Positions 16,933 through 25,132 of a stretch of DNA of 64,000 nt are shown here, piece after piece. Where the stretch lies: contig NZ_VDMJ01000020.1 in assembly GCF_006335115.1 (NCBI RefSeq), positions 1-64,000 on the forward strand, read 5' to 3'. Source of the DNA: Streptomyces sp. NP160 (GTDB lineage Bacteria; Actinomycetota; Actinomycetes; Actinomycetales; Quadrisphaeraceae). Position 1 is the first letter of the stretch. Every line of letters begins with the position of its first letter. The notes under the pieces are model-generated. The model worked only from the letters and a program-made list of their open reading frames with translations, was not told the DNA's origin and did no database searches. A program made the translations under genes and the position numbers.

Positions 16933-18110
16933 CGGCCCTCTCGCTCGACCTGGTCGACCGCCGTCCACGCCCCGGTCCGCCCCGAGGCGAGGATCGCCTC
17001 GTCGACCAGCGCGGTCTGGTAGCCGTCGGCGAAGTCGGGACGCACCGAGCCGCCCTCGGCGATGGCCTTGAAGATCTCGTACGCCTCGATGATCTTCGTC
17101 TCGGAGTAGCCGATCCCGAGCGCCGGGATGGGCCACAGCGACTCCCCGTACGGGGTGCCCGGACCGGTGTAGACGGTGCGGAAGCCGCGGCGGTCGGCGG
17201 GGTCGGCCTTGAACGCGACCTGCAGCTCGTCGCGGCGTTCGTAGTTGAAGAAGATCGTGCCCTCGGTGCCGTGGATCTCGAAGGTGATGTAGTTGTTGCG
17301 CCCCCAGGCGTTCCGCGTGGCCTCGATGGACCCGACGGCCCCGTCGCAGAACCGCAGCATGGTGATCGACTCGTCGTCGACGTCGACGGCGCCGCGGGGC
17401 CCGTCCGAGCCGCGCGAGGCGCCGAGGGAGTCGAAGCCGCTGCTCTGCAGCGGCCGGTCGTGGATGAACCGCGACACCAGCGAGCTGACCTCGTCGACCT
17501 CCCCCACCAGGTAGCGCGCGAGGTCGACCACGTGCGAGCCGATGTCCCCCACGGCGCCGGACCCGGCGATCGCCTTCTGGAAGCGCCAGCTCAGCGGGGA
17601 GTCGAGGTCGGCGCTCCAGTCCTGCAGGTAGGTCCCCCGGAAGTTGAGGACCTCCCCGATCGCCCCCTCCTCGACGTACTTCTTCGCCAGCGCGACGGCG
17701 GGGGTGCGGCGGTAGTTGAAGGCGACGGCGTGGACCACGCCGGCCTTCTGCACCGCCTCGAGCATCCGCTGCGCGTCTGCGGCGGTGGGGGCCAGGGGCT
17801 TCTCGCAGATGACGTGCTTGCCGGCCTCGGCGGCGGCGATCGCGATGTCGGCGTGCAGGTGGTTGGGCGTGGCGATGTCGACGACGTCGACGGAGGGGTC
17901 CGCGACGACGTCCTGCCAGGAGGTCGCGTGGCGCTCCCACCCGTAGCGGTCCGCGGCGGTGCGGGCGAGGTCCTCGCTGACGTCGACGATGACCTTGCGC
18001 ACGGGGCGGGCCGGGGCGGGCCAGAAGTACATGGGCATGGCGGCGTAGGCGAGCGAGTGCGCCTTGCCCATGAAGCCGCCGCCGATGAGGGCGATGTTGA
18101 GGTCTCTCAC
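16929..18110 (-). CDS. Gfo/Idh/MocA dehydrogenase of the ABC operon
   Basis: 393 aa. NALIGGGFMGKAHSLAY-type Rossmann start (MRDLNIALIGGGFMGKAHS), EKPLAPT carries the catalytic Lys region, GDIGSHVVDLARYL is the C-terminal substrate motif, and GWERHATSWQDVVADP is the family-specific block. Its closest relation to the other two Gfo genes here is only at family level. It starts at GTG 18110 and lies between binding protein and ATPase, so it probably acts on the imported sugar or polyol inside the cell, together with the isomerase at 19404-20231. Confidence 0.93.
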   Translation of the reverse strand: MRDLNIALIGGGFMGKAHSLAYAAMPMYFWPAPARPVRKVIVDVSEDLARTAADRYGWERHATSWQDVVADPSVDVVDIATPNHLHADIAIAAAEAGKHVICEKPLAPTAADAQRMLEAVQKAGVVHAVAFNYRRTPAVALAKKYVEEGAIGEVLNFRGTYLQDWSADLDSPLSWRFQKAIAGSGAVGDIGSHVVDLARYLVGEVDEVSSLVSRFIHDRPLQSSGFDSLGASRGSDGPRGAVDVDDESITMLRFCDGAVGSIEATRNAWGRNNYITFEIHGTEGTIFFNYERRDELQVAFKADPADRRGFRTVYTGPGTPYGESLWPIPALGIGYSETKIIEAYEIFKAIAEGGSVRPDFADGYQTALVDEAILASGRTGAWTAVDQVEREGR

Positions 18111-18158
18111 GGTGGTCCTCCGGTGGTGCTGGTGCTGGGTCGGGTGGTCGGGGGGCCG

Positions 18159-19343
18159 TCAGCCCTCGAAGGCGTCCGTGACGGCGGCGGGCGGGTCGGC
18201 GCTGTAGACCTGCTTCCAGGCGTCGAGGACGTTCTCGTGGTCGACGGGCAGGGAGCTCAGCGCCACGTACGGCGGCACCTGCTCGCCGAGGGCGCTGAGC
18301 GCCGCGAGGTCCACCTCGGCGACGCCCTGGCTGTAGGGCAGCTGCGCCCCCAGGCCGACGACCATCTCCCCCTTGGCCAGAGCGATGGCGACGTTGGTGC
18401 CGAGGTCCTCGGTGGCGATCTTGATGTCGGTGCGGCCCGTCTCTCGGGCGGCGGCCATGACGCCCTCGGCGGGGACGTCCCACACGGCCCAGATGCCGTC
18501 GAGGTCGGCGTTCTTGGTGAGCATGGCGTTGGCGACGCCCTGCGCGTCACCGGCGAAGTCGGGGCCGGCGATCCCCTGCTCCTGCACGACCTCGATGTCG
18601 GGGAACTCGTCCTCGATCGTCGTCGTGAAGCCCTCGTAGCGCTGCTGGGTGACGAAGAAGTCGGCCTCGTGGTGGATCACGCCGATCTTCCCCTTGCCGC
18701 CGAGGGAGCGGGCGAACAGGTAGGCGGAGGTGACGCCGTTGCCGTAGTTGTCGGCCGAGACCATGGAGACGTAGTCCTGCCCGGCGGTGAAGCCGTCCGG
18801 GACGTTGTCCATGAAGACGAGGCGCACGCCCTGCTCCGCCGCCTTGCGGTACGCACCGGCCGTCGCCACCGGGTCCGTGGGGATCGACACGATGATGTCC
18901 GGGTCCTGCGCGAGGACGGTCTCGATGTCGGAGACCTGCTTGGCCGGGTCGAAGTTCGCGTCCGTGGTGGCGATGACCCGGATCCCCAGGCGCTCGAACT
19001 CGGCGTTGAGGCCGGCGATCTGGGCGTTGGCCCAGTCGTTGCCGCCGTAGTGCATGACGATCGCCGCGGTCAGACCCATCGCGGCGACCTCGGCGGCCTG
19101 GGCGTCGGTGACCGTGGCGGCCTCCACCGGAGAGGGGTCCTCGCCGTTCGGGCCCTTGCTGAGCACCTGGCCGGTGATCTCCTGCAGGGCGGCGTCGATC
19201 TCCTGGCTGACCGCGGGGTCCACCTCCTGGGCGGCCGAGCTGGTGGCGGCGGTGCAGCCGGACAGCACCAGGCAGAGGGCGGCGGCTGGCGCCGCCAGCA
19301 ACCGGAGGTGGAGGGGCGTGCGGGAGGGCAGGCCGGTGGGCAT
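18159..19343 (-). CDS. Sugar-binding lipoprotein (Peripla_BP_4)
   Basis: 394 aa. A signal peptide with lipobox LVLSGC (Cys30) anchors it to the membrane face outside. A helical stretch of about 60 residues precedes the ribose-binding-like fold, which opens with AAIVMHYGGNDWANAQIAGLNAEF; the two-domain hinge strands include PDIIVSIPTDPVATAG and KIGVIHHEADFF. Such an insert before the fold is unusual but seen in some polyol binders. It is the second gene of the operon and should capture the ligand for the RbsA/RbsC-like transporter. Ligand unknown. Confidence 0.93.
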   Translation of the reverse strand: MPTGLPSRTPLHLRLLAAPAAALCLVLSGCTAATSSAAQEVDPAVSQEIDAALQEITGQVLSKGPNGEDPSPVEAATVTDAQAAEVAAMGLTAAIVMHYGGNDWANAQIAGLNAEFERLGIRVIATTDANFDPAKQVSDIETVLAQDPDIIVSIPTDPVATAGAYRKAAEQGVRLVFMDNVPDGFTAGQDYVSMVSADNYGNGVTSAYLFARSLGGKGKIGVIHHEADFFVTQQRYEGFTTTIEDEFPDIEVVQEQGIAGPDFAGDAQGVANAMLTKNADLDGIWAVWDVPAEGVMAAARETGRTDIKIATEDLGTNVAIALAKGEMVVGLGAQLPYSQGVAEVDLAALSALGEQVPPYVALSSLPVDHENVLDAWKQVYSADPPAAVTDAFEG

Positions 19344-19403
19344 GGTCGGACTCCTCGTCGAGTGCTGACTGGGTGGGCGGGTGGACGGCGGGGTGGTGCT
19401 GGT

Positions 19404-20231
19404 TCAGGCGGGGAGGTCGAGCAGCTCGACGAGGTGCTCGTAGCTGGTGCGCGCGGCGTCGAGGGGGTCGCCGGGGGTCGAGTCGAGCTCGACGACGAGC
19501 CAGCTGTCGTACTCCGCCTCGCGGATCGCGCGGACGATGTCGCGGAGGTCGAGGTCGCCGAGACCGAGCGGCAGGAAGGTCTGCGTGGCCAGGTCGACGT
19601 CCTTGAGGTGCACGTGCTGGAGCCGCTCCGGGTAGCGCCGGATGAGCTCGGCCGGGTCACCGCCGCCGGCGGCCAGGTGCGCGGTGTCGGGGCAGAAGCC
19701 GATGCGGGTGCGCTCCATGAGCCGGTCGAGCTCGTCGGGGGACTCGACGATGGTGCCCAGGTGCGGGTGGTAGCTGGCGTCGAGGCCGTGGTCGGCGGCG
19801 AGGTCGGTGACCCGGTCCAGCGCGGCGGCGAGCCGGTCGTGGTCCTCCTCCTGGACGCCGGCGGCGCGGCGGGCACCACCGCCGACCACGAGGCGCCCGG
19901 CGCCGAAGCGCGCCGCCAGCTCGCAGGCGGCGCGCACCTTGGCCATCTCGTCGGGCAGCACGTCGGCGTAGATGAAGTTCGCGCCGGTGTAGACGCTGAC
20001 CAGCTCCACGCCCGCCGTCTCCATCGCCCGCAGGAACGGCTCGGGCCGGTCGGCGAGGGCAGCGAGGTTGCCGTCGAAGACCTCGACGCCCGCGTACCCC
20101 GCGGCGCCGATGTCGCGCACGGCGTCCAGGACCGAGCCGTTCGACAGGTAGTGGAGGTCCTTGGCGCTGGTGACGCCGGAGGGGTGTCCGACGACACCGC
20201 CCCAGGTGATCGTGTGGTGACCGAGCCGCAT
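19404..20231 (-). CDS. Sugar phosphate isomerase/epimerase (IolE-like)
   Basis: 275 aa TIM barrel. It opens with RLGHHTITWGGVVG. Metal-ligand motifs are VEVFDGN, SYHPHLGTIVES, FCPDTAHLAAGG, HLKDVDL and VVELDSTPGD. This pattern is close to IolE/2-keto-myo-inositol dehydratase-like or hydroxypyruvate isomerase-like proteins. It is first in the operon, with GGAGGAGCC just before ATG 20231. Together with the dehydrogenase it suggests catabolism of inositol or a related cyclic polyol. Confidence 0.9.
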   Translation of the reverse strand: MRLGHHTITWGGVVGHPSGVTSAKDLHYLSNGSVLDAVRDIGAAGYAGVEVFDGNLAALADRPEPFLRAMETAGVELVSVYTGANFIYADVLPDEMAKVRAACELAARFGAGRLVVGGGARRAAGVQEEDHDRLAAALDRVTDLAADHGLDASYHPHLGTIVESPDELDRLMERTRIGFCPDTAHLAAGGGDPAELIRRYPERLQHVHLKDVDLATQTFLPLGLGDLDLRDIVRAIREAEYDSWLVVELDSTPGDPLDAARTSYEHLVELLDLPA

Positions 20232-20244
20232 GGCTCCTCCGTCA

Positions 20245-20280
20245 GGGCAGGGGTGTGGGCAGGGGTGTGGGCAGGGGCGT
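20245..20280. repeat. Three 12-bp tandem repeats in operon leader
   Basis: Units at 20245-20256, 20257-20268 and 20269-20280 read gggcaggggtgt twice and gggcaggggcgt once. They sit just upstream of the isomerase start in the untranslated leader. Function unknown; replication slippage product or RNA-binding site. Confidence 0.7.
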
Positions 20281-20438
20281 GGGCGCGGTCGACCTGCGTC
20301 GGACCGCGGAGCGGGTGGGATCGGGGCTCGAGGTCAGCCGGCGCGGTGCGCGGCGGGCGCGGGCTGGAGCAGCACGTCGATCTCCTTCGATCGATCAGGA
20401 GGTGACGGTCGAGCCCGTTCCTGGAGCACCGCCACCAG

Positions 20439-20468
20439 GGCGTCCCCCCAGGGGGGAGGGGGGACGCC
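20439..20468 (-). other. GC-rich hairpin in the ABC operon leader
   Basis: An 11-bp perfect stem (20439-20449 with 20458-20468) with an 8-nt loop falls about 10-35 nt after the predicted transcription start. On the RNA, the loop carries a run of C and could pair alternatively with the G-rich flank. It may be an attenuator or an early terminator. Confidence 0.45.
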
Positions 20469-20481
20469 GCGGCGTGCCATG

Positions 20482-20511
20482 AGTGTGAACGTTCGCCCTA
20501 CCGAGAGTCAA
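20482..20511 (-). promoter_or_regulatory. Promoter of LacI-controlled ABC operon
   Basis: On the minus strand TTGACT (plus 20511-20506), an 18-bp spacer and CACACT (plus 20487-20482). The operator O1 lies between -35 and -10, so a bound LacI protein would block RNA polymerase. No other good promoter is near the first operon gene. Confidence 0.72.
20485..20496. promoter_or_regulatory. LacI operator O1
   Basis: Twelve bp, gtgaacgttcgc, centred on the AACGTT core; palindromic except the outer bases. Lies in the promoter spacer. Confidence 0.8.
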
Positions 20512-20516
20512 GCGAG

Positions 20517-20532
20517 AGGCGAACGTTCGCCT
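20517..20532. promoter_or_regulatory. LacI operator O2
   Basis: A perfect 16-bp palindrome, AGGCGAACGTTCGCCT, with the same GAACGTTC core as O1. The centres are 34 bp apart. It lies 5 to 20 bp upstream of the -35. Confidence 0.85.
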
Positions 20533-20558
20533 GAGGCCGTCGCCGTGGCCCCGTGCGC

Positions 20559-21569
20559 CTAGGCGCGCGGCGCCGCCGTCGAGCTGCGCACCACCAGCGC
20601 CGGAGCCACCGGGCGCGTGTCGACGGGCTCCCCCTCCATGAGCGACAGGAGGATCTCCATGCACCGCCGCCCCACGGTCGAGAACGACTGCCTCACCGTG
20701 GTCAGCGGGGGGAAGACCTGCGGCGCGAACTCGTTGTCGTCGAACCCCACCACCGACAGGTCCCGAGGCACGGACACCCCGGCCTCGTGCACCGCCCGCA
20801 GGAGACCGAGCGCCATGAGGTCGGAGGCGACGAAGACGGCGCTGGGCAGCCCGGTGGACAGCATCTGACGACCGATCTCGTACCCGCTCTCCCCCGACCA
20901 GTCCCCGAACCACACCCGCCCCGGGGTGAGGCGGTGCGCCTCGAGCTCGGCGCGCCAGCCCGCCAGCCGCACCTGGCCGTCGAGCCACTCCTGGCTGCCC
21001 GCCACGTGCGCGACGTCCACGTGCCCGGCCTCCACCAGGTGGCGGACGGCCAGGCGCGCCCCGAGCTGCTGGTCCTCGAAGAAGACGGTGAGCCCCGGCT
21101 GGCTCGCCCGGCCCGGCGCGAGCATGACCACGGGGAGGTCGGCCGGCACCTCCTGCGCCACCTGGGCCATGGGCACCCGGGGTGCGATGACGACGACGCC
21201 CTCCACGCCCCGCTCGGCGAAGTCCCGGAAGGTGTCGGCGACCAGCTCGGGGTCAGGCCGGTCCATGGTCGCCACCAGGGCGGTGTAGCCCGCGCTGCGA
21301 GCCGCCGACTCCACGGCGGTCAGGGTGCTGACAGGCCCGTACCGCGGGGAGGCGTCCGCGATGACGCCGATCGTGCGCGAGCGGCTGGTCTTCAACGCCC
21401 TCGCCGCGTCGTTGCGGCGGTACCCCAGCTCCGCGATGACCTCCAGCACCCGTCGGCGCGTGTCGGAGGACACCCTGGGGCCGTCGTTGATGACGCGGGA
21501 GACCGTCTGGTAGGAGACGCCGGCCGCGCGTGCGACGTCCTTCAGCGACGGCGGCCTGGTCTCTGGCAC
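20559..21569 (-). CDS. LacI family transcriptional repressor
   Basis: 336 aa. N-terminal HTH (PSLKDVARAAGVSYQTVSRV, INDGPRVSSDTRRRVLEVI) followed by the hinge AARALKTSRSRTIGVIAD and a periplasmic-binding-protein-like ligand domain with WLDGQVRLAGWRAELEAH, FVASDLMALGLLRAVHEAG and FDDNEFAPQVFPPLTTV. GTG 21569 follows GGAGGACCTGCC. It is encoded upstream of and in the same direction as the ABC operon. Two operators in the intervening region strongly suggest it represses the operon until the sugar or polyol binds. Confidence 0.95.
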   Translation of the reverse strand: MPETRPPSLKDVARAAGVSYQTVSRVINDGPRVSSDTRRRVLEVIAELGYRRNDAARALKTSRSRTIGVIADASPRYGPVSTLTAVESAARSAGYTALVATMDRPDPELVADTFRDFAERGVEGVVVIAPRVPMAQVAQEVPADLPVVMLAPGRASQPGLTVFFEDQQLGARLAVRHLVEAGHVDVAHVAGSQEWLDGQVRLAGWRAELEAHRLTPGRVWFGDWSGESGYEIGRQMLSTGLPSAVFVASDLMALGLLRAVHEAGVSVPRDLSVVGFDDNEFAPQVFPPLTTVRQSFSTVGRRCMEILLSLMEGEPVDTRPVAPALVVRSSTAAPRA

Positions 21570-21777
21570 GGCAGGTCCTCCGGGGGACGCGAGGGCGGAG
21601 GGCCGACGGTAGTGCTGACCCGCACCCGGGGTGCACCGGCCCGGCGCGAGCCCTCGCACAGGACGGGTGCAGCGCTCAGCGTCACCGGACGCTCACGCGC
21701 CACCACCGGCTCCCCGCACCGGCCCAGCCGGGCCACCGGGTGACCGGCGACGGCCCGCGATCACGGGGAGCGCTGAG

Positions 21778-21783
21778 TAGCGT
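21778..21783 (+). promoter_or_regulatory. -10 hexamer of leaderless secreted-protein gene
   Basis: TAGCGT ends 6 nt before GTG 21790. Confidence 0.55.
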
Positions 21784-21789
21784 GCCGGG

Positions 21790-22173
21790 GTGCCCGAACG
21801 TCCCACGGCACCGCGACGAGCTCCGGTGGTCGCCGCCCTGGCGGTGCTGCTGACCCTCCTCGCGACGGTCCTGGTGCCCGGCAAAAGCGAAGCAGCGGGG
21901 CCCACCGCGACGGTGACGGCCGCCCCCGCCGCGGCGTCCCCGACCGCGTCGCCGTCCGCGTCGCCGTCCGAGTCGCCGTCCGCGTCGCCGTCCGAGCAGG
22001 GGTCCGGGGAGGCACCCGCGACCACCGCGAGCGCAGAGGCCGCCGAGGACCAGCAGGAAGCCGTGACCGGCGAGGACGCGCGGGTGCGCACGTCGCCGAC
22101 GCCCGTGGACCGGGACCGGGCGCGGGCGGTGGAGCCGGTCCTCGCGCGCTCACCGCTGACCGCCCCCGACTGA
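21790..22173 (+). CDS. Small secreted or anchored Ser/Pro-rich protein
   Basis: 127 aa. An N-terminal signal (VVAALAVLLTLLATVLV) is followed by low-complexity ATVTAAPAAASPTASPSASP and PSESPSASPSE, encoded by a 12-bp repeat (gcgtcgccgtcc) that recurs about four times near 21946-21993. The tail is acidic, ending RSPLTAPD. No family is recognised. The gene is monocistronic, with TAGCGT 6 nt before GTG 21790. The repeat stretch may vary in length between strains. Confidence 0.6.
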   Translation: MPERPTAPRRAPVVAALAVLLTLLATVLVPGKSEAAGPTATVTAAPAAASPTASPSASPSESPSASPSEQGSGEAPATTASAEAAEDQQEAVTGEDARVRTSPTPVDRDRARAVEPVLARSPLTAPD

Positions 22174-22361
22174 GCCCGGTCACCGCCGTCGTCCTGCGCC
22201 TCCCGCGCCCACCGCTCCGACCCAGGTGGCGGTGGCGCCCCCGCTCCACCTTCCCCGACCACGCACCGCGGTGATCGAGCCCAGGTCCCGTGCGCTGCTC
22301 CGCCCTCCGCCGCGAGCAGCCGTTGACCCGACCTGACCCGTCCCGACCCCCGAGGTGTTCC

Positions 22362-23108
22362 ATGACCACCAGCTCCACCACCCCCACCCGCCGTTCCACC
22401 GCCACCGGCCGCGTGCTCGTCGTCCGGCGCCTGACCGAGGCCGACCTGCCGCTCACCGCCGCGCTCCAGGCCGCCGCTCCCCCGTCCAGCGCGCTCGACG
22501 TGCCCGCTGCCCTCGGCGCGGGCTTCCTGCGCCGCTGGCAGCTGGCCCAGCTCACCTCCCCGCACGCCGTGGCCCTCGTGGCGGAGCAGGTCGACGACGA
22601 CGCGGGGCGCGGCGCCGACGGCCGTCGCACCAGTGGTGTGCTGCTCGCGGTGCTGGACCGCCGGGCCCACCGCGAGCACCTGCTGCACCAGCACGGCCCC
22701 CGGATCGCCAGCGCCCTGTCGAGCGCGCCGCTGCGGGCGCCCGGCGCCCTGGCGTCCTGGGCCAGGCTGCGCGGTGGTCCGCTGGCGCAGGCGGTGACGC
22801 TGCTGCCGACCCGCGGCGGAGCCGCGGCAGGCGCCCGGCGGCTCGAGGCCGGTGCTGTCCGGGTGCCACCGGTGGCGGAGCTCGACGCCCTGGTGGTCGA
22901 CCCGGCGCTGCGCCGCACGGGCGTCGGGCGGCAGCTCCTCGCCGCCCTCGCGGCGCGCGCGGCGGACGCCGGGCTCGACCGCGTCGAGGCGCGCGTGCCG
23001 TGGGGCACGGGCGCGGAGGGCTTCTTCGCGGCGTGCGGGTGGGCGGCGTCCACGACGCGTCCGAGCCCGCGAGGCGGCTTCGAGACCAGGTTCCACCTGG
23101 ACCTCTGA
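22362..23108 (+). CDS. GNAT family N-acetyltransferase
   Basis: 248 aa. The acetyl-CoA site is RRTGVGRQLLAALAARAADAG near residues 180-200, with FFAACGWAAS as the C-terminal beta-bulge region. A long, alanine-rich middle insert (HRTSGVLLAVLDRRAHREHLL) makes it larger than a simple GNAT. The start is ATG 22362 after CGAGGTG. Substrate unknown; it precedes a second GNAT but the 63-bp gap gives no clear operon. Confidence 0.8.
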   Translation: MTTSSTTPTRRSTATGRVLVVRRLTEADLPLTAALQAAAPPSSALDVPAALGAGFLRRWQLAQLTSPHAVALVAEQVDDDAGRGADGRRTSGVLLAVLDRRAHREHLLHQHGPRIASALSSAPLRAPGALASWARLRGGPLAQAVTLLPTRGGAAAGARRLEAGAVRVPPVAELDALVVDPALRRTGVGRQLLAALAARAADAGLDRVEARVPWGTGAEGFFAACGWAASTTRPSPRGGFETRFHLDL

Positions 23109-23171
23109 GCGCCGCCGCCGGCGCGCGGGAAACCGGTGGCGCCCCGCGGGGCGGGGCCGAGACCCTCGGGC

Positions 23172-23615
23172 GTGGCCCCGCCCCCTCTGCTCGCAGAGCT
23201 CGCCTGGCGCGCACCCGTCACGGACGCGGAGCTCGTCGCGCTCACGCTGGCCTACGGGGGCCGGGCCCCACCGGGTTGGTGGGGCCGGCGGCGCCCGCAC
23301 TCCCTGGGCTGGGTGACGGCGCGCGACGAGGGCGGTGAGCTGGTCGGGTTCGTCAACGTGGCCTGGGACGGCGCCGACCACGCCTTCCTGATCGACACCA
23401 AGACACACCCCCGGTTCCAGCGCCGGGGGCTCGGCACCGCCGTGGTGCGCCGGGCCGCCCAGGAGGCGCGAGCCGCCGGCTGCGAGTGGCTGTTCGTGGA
23501 CTTCGAGCCGCACCTGGCGGCCTTCTACCTCGACGCATGCGGGTTCAGGACCACGGCCGCCGGCCTGGTGCACCTGCCGACCCTCGACGCCGACGCCGTC
23601 CGCGCCCTAGGGTGA
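23172..23615 (+). CDS. GNAT family N-acetyltransferase
   Basis: 147 aa from GTG 23172. QRRGLGTAVVRRAAQEARAAG is the acetyl-CoA loop and FYLDACGFRTTAAGL the C-terminal region. Preceding strands include LVGFVNVAWDGADHAFLIDTKTHP. GTG 23136 is an alternative start, but GACCCT lies 5 nt before 23172 and supports the shorter form. The substrate is not predicted. A short gap then leads to the MFS transporter. Confidence 0.85.
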   Translation: MAPPPLLAELAWRAPVTDAELVALTLAYGGRAPPGWWGRRRPHSLGWVTARDEGGELVGFVNVAWDGADHAFLIDTKTHPRFQRRGLGTAVVRRAAQEARAAGCEWLFVDFEPHLAAFYLDACGFRTTAAGLVHLPTLDADAVRALG

Positions 23616-23751
23616 TCGACAGAGCCCCAACTGTAGTCAGGACCCCGGCTGCGGCCCCCCGCACCCGAACCCTGGTGGAGTGGTCTCGCAGCACGTGCCG
23701 CGAGTGGGCCGATGCACCCCGTCGGCCTCGCCATGCCTGGAGACACCTGCG

Positions 23752-25065
23752 ATGAACGCTCCTGACAGCTCCCTGCCCTCCCAGCCCTCTGCGCCGCGCC
23801 GCAGCCGCGGTGGCGCCGCCCTCGTCACGGCGCTCGTGGTCGACTCCCTCGGCAACGGCCTGTTCCTGCCGCTGTCGCTGGTCTTCTTCCTGCAGCTCAC
23901 CGACGTCCCGCTCGCCCTGCTGGGGCTGCTGCTCACGCTGGCGAACGCCGTCACGCTGCCGGCGCCCGTGTGGGTCGGCACGCTCGTCGACAGGTTCGGT
24001 GCGCGTCCCCTGGTGGTGGCTGCACAGCTCCTGCAGGCGGTGGGCTTCGCGGCGTACGCCCTCGTCCACGGGCCCGTGGGGGTCTTCGCCGCCTCGGCGC
24101 TCGTCGCGGTGGGCGTGCGCGTCTTCTGGTCGTCGGTCTTCACCGCCATCGCCGAGCACGCCGAGGCTGACGAGGCAGCCCGGCCCGGACAGGCGTGGTC
24201 CAAGGACACCTGGTTCTCGGTGGCCAACGGCGCCCGCACGGCGGGGCTGGCGATCGGCGGCCTGGCCACTGGGGTCGTCATCGCGGACGGGCGCGACGGC
24301 ACGTACGTGGCGGTCGCCTACGCCTCGGCGGTCTGCTTCGGCGTCGCCGCCCTGCTCATCGCCGTCGTCGTCCCCAGCCGCCACCGCACCCGGCCGGAGG
24401 ACACCGCCGGCCAGCCGGCAGCGGCCGAGGACGAGCCGACCGGCTACCGGGCGCTGCTGCGCGACAGGCCGTTCGCCGTGCTCACCGCGCTCAACACCGT
24501 GTACGCGCTGACCAGCATGATGCTGGGACTGGCCCTGCCGACCGTCGTGCTCACCGTGCTGGAGGCGCCGGCGTGGCTGACCGCGGCCGTGCTGGCCGGC
24601 AACGCCGCCCTCATCGCCGTGCTGTCGGCGCCCGTGGGCCTGCGCACGCCGCGGTACCGCAGGACGCGCGTGCTCGCCGTGGCGGCGGGGCTGTGGACGG
24701 CCTGGGCCGCGGGGATGGCGCTGCTGGCGCCGGGACGGTTGGGGGTCGTCGTCGTCGTGGTGGTCTCGGTGACGCTGCTCTTCACCGCGGCCGAGCTGCT
24801 CCACGCCCCCGCCTCGACCGCCCTGGCCGCCGCGGCCGCTCCCGACGGCGCGCGCGGTCGCTACCTGGCGGTCTTCCAGTACTCCTTCACCGCGGCGTCG
24901 ATCGTCGCTCCTGCCTTCTTCACCACGCTGGCGTCGGTGACCAGCGCCCTGCCGTGGCTGGCGCTGGCCGCGCTGAACGCGGTGAGCGTCGTGGTGCTGC
25001 TGCGGCTGGAGCAGCGGCTGCCAGCGGCAGCGCTGCGCGAGGGGCCGGCGGTCGGGCCGGCCTGA
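23752..25065 (+). CDS. MFS transporter
   Basis: 437 aa, 12 hydrophobic segments. The first loop signature is LVDRFGARPLVVAA between TM2 and TM3, with VDSLGNGLFLPLSLVFFLQ as TM1. RSRGG at the N-terminus is cytoplasmic. This is an efflux-type (DHA1-like) transporter, substrate unknown. Start ATG 23752; no strong ribosome-binding site (GGAGACACCTGCG). Confidence 0.92.
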   Translation: MNAPDSSLPSQPSAPRRSRGGAALVTALVVDSLGNGLFLPLSLVFFLQLTDVPLALLGLLLTLANAVTLPAPVWVGTLVDRFGARPLVVAAQLLQAVGFAAYALVHGPVGVFAASALVAVGVRVFWSSVFTAIAEHAEADEAARPGQAWSKDTWFSVANGARTAGLAIGGLATGVVIADGRDGTYVAVAYASAVCFGVAALLIAVVVPSRHRTRPEDTAGQPAAAEDEPTGYRALLRDRPFAVLTALNTVYALTSMMLGLALPTVVLTVLEAPAWLTAAVLAGNAALIAVLSAPVGLRTPRYRRTRVLAVAAGLWTAWAAGMALLAPGRLGVVVVVVVSVTLLFTAAELLHAPASTALAAAAAPDGARGRYLAVFQYSFTAASIVAPAFFTTLASVTSALPWLALAALNAVSVVVLLRLEQRLPAAALREGPAVGPA

Positions 25066-25132
25066 CTGGTGAGAGGTCGACCTCGCGGTCTCCGCGGTAG
25101 GTTCATCGGCTGCCCAGACCCCGGAGGAACCC

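Larger units (their letters stand above)
20232..20558. other. 327-bp intergenic control region of the ABC operon
   Basis: No gene is seen. From operon side to LacI side it holds three 12-bp tandem repeats (20245-20280), a leader hairpin (20439-20468), the minus-strand promoter with an internal operator (20482-20511) and a second operator (20517-20532). The leader is about 240 nt. Confidence 0.75.

Noticed and set aside
17271-20405. 1044-codon plus-strand frame opposite the ABC operon
   Set aside because: Antisense shadow made of VDG/LGH repeats, no motif.
21946-21993. CRISPR-like array
   Set aside because: 12-bp coding repeats without spacers, inside an ORF.
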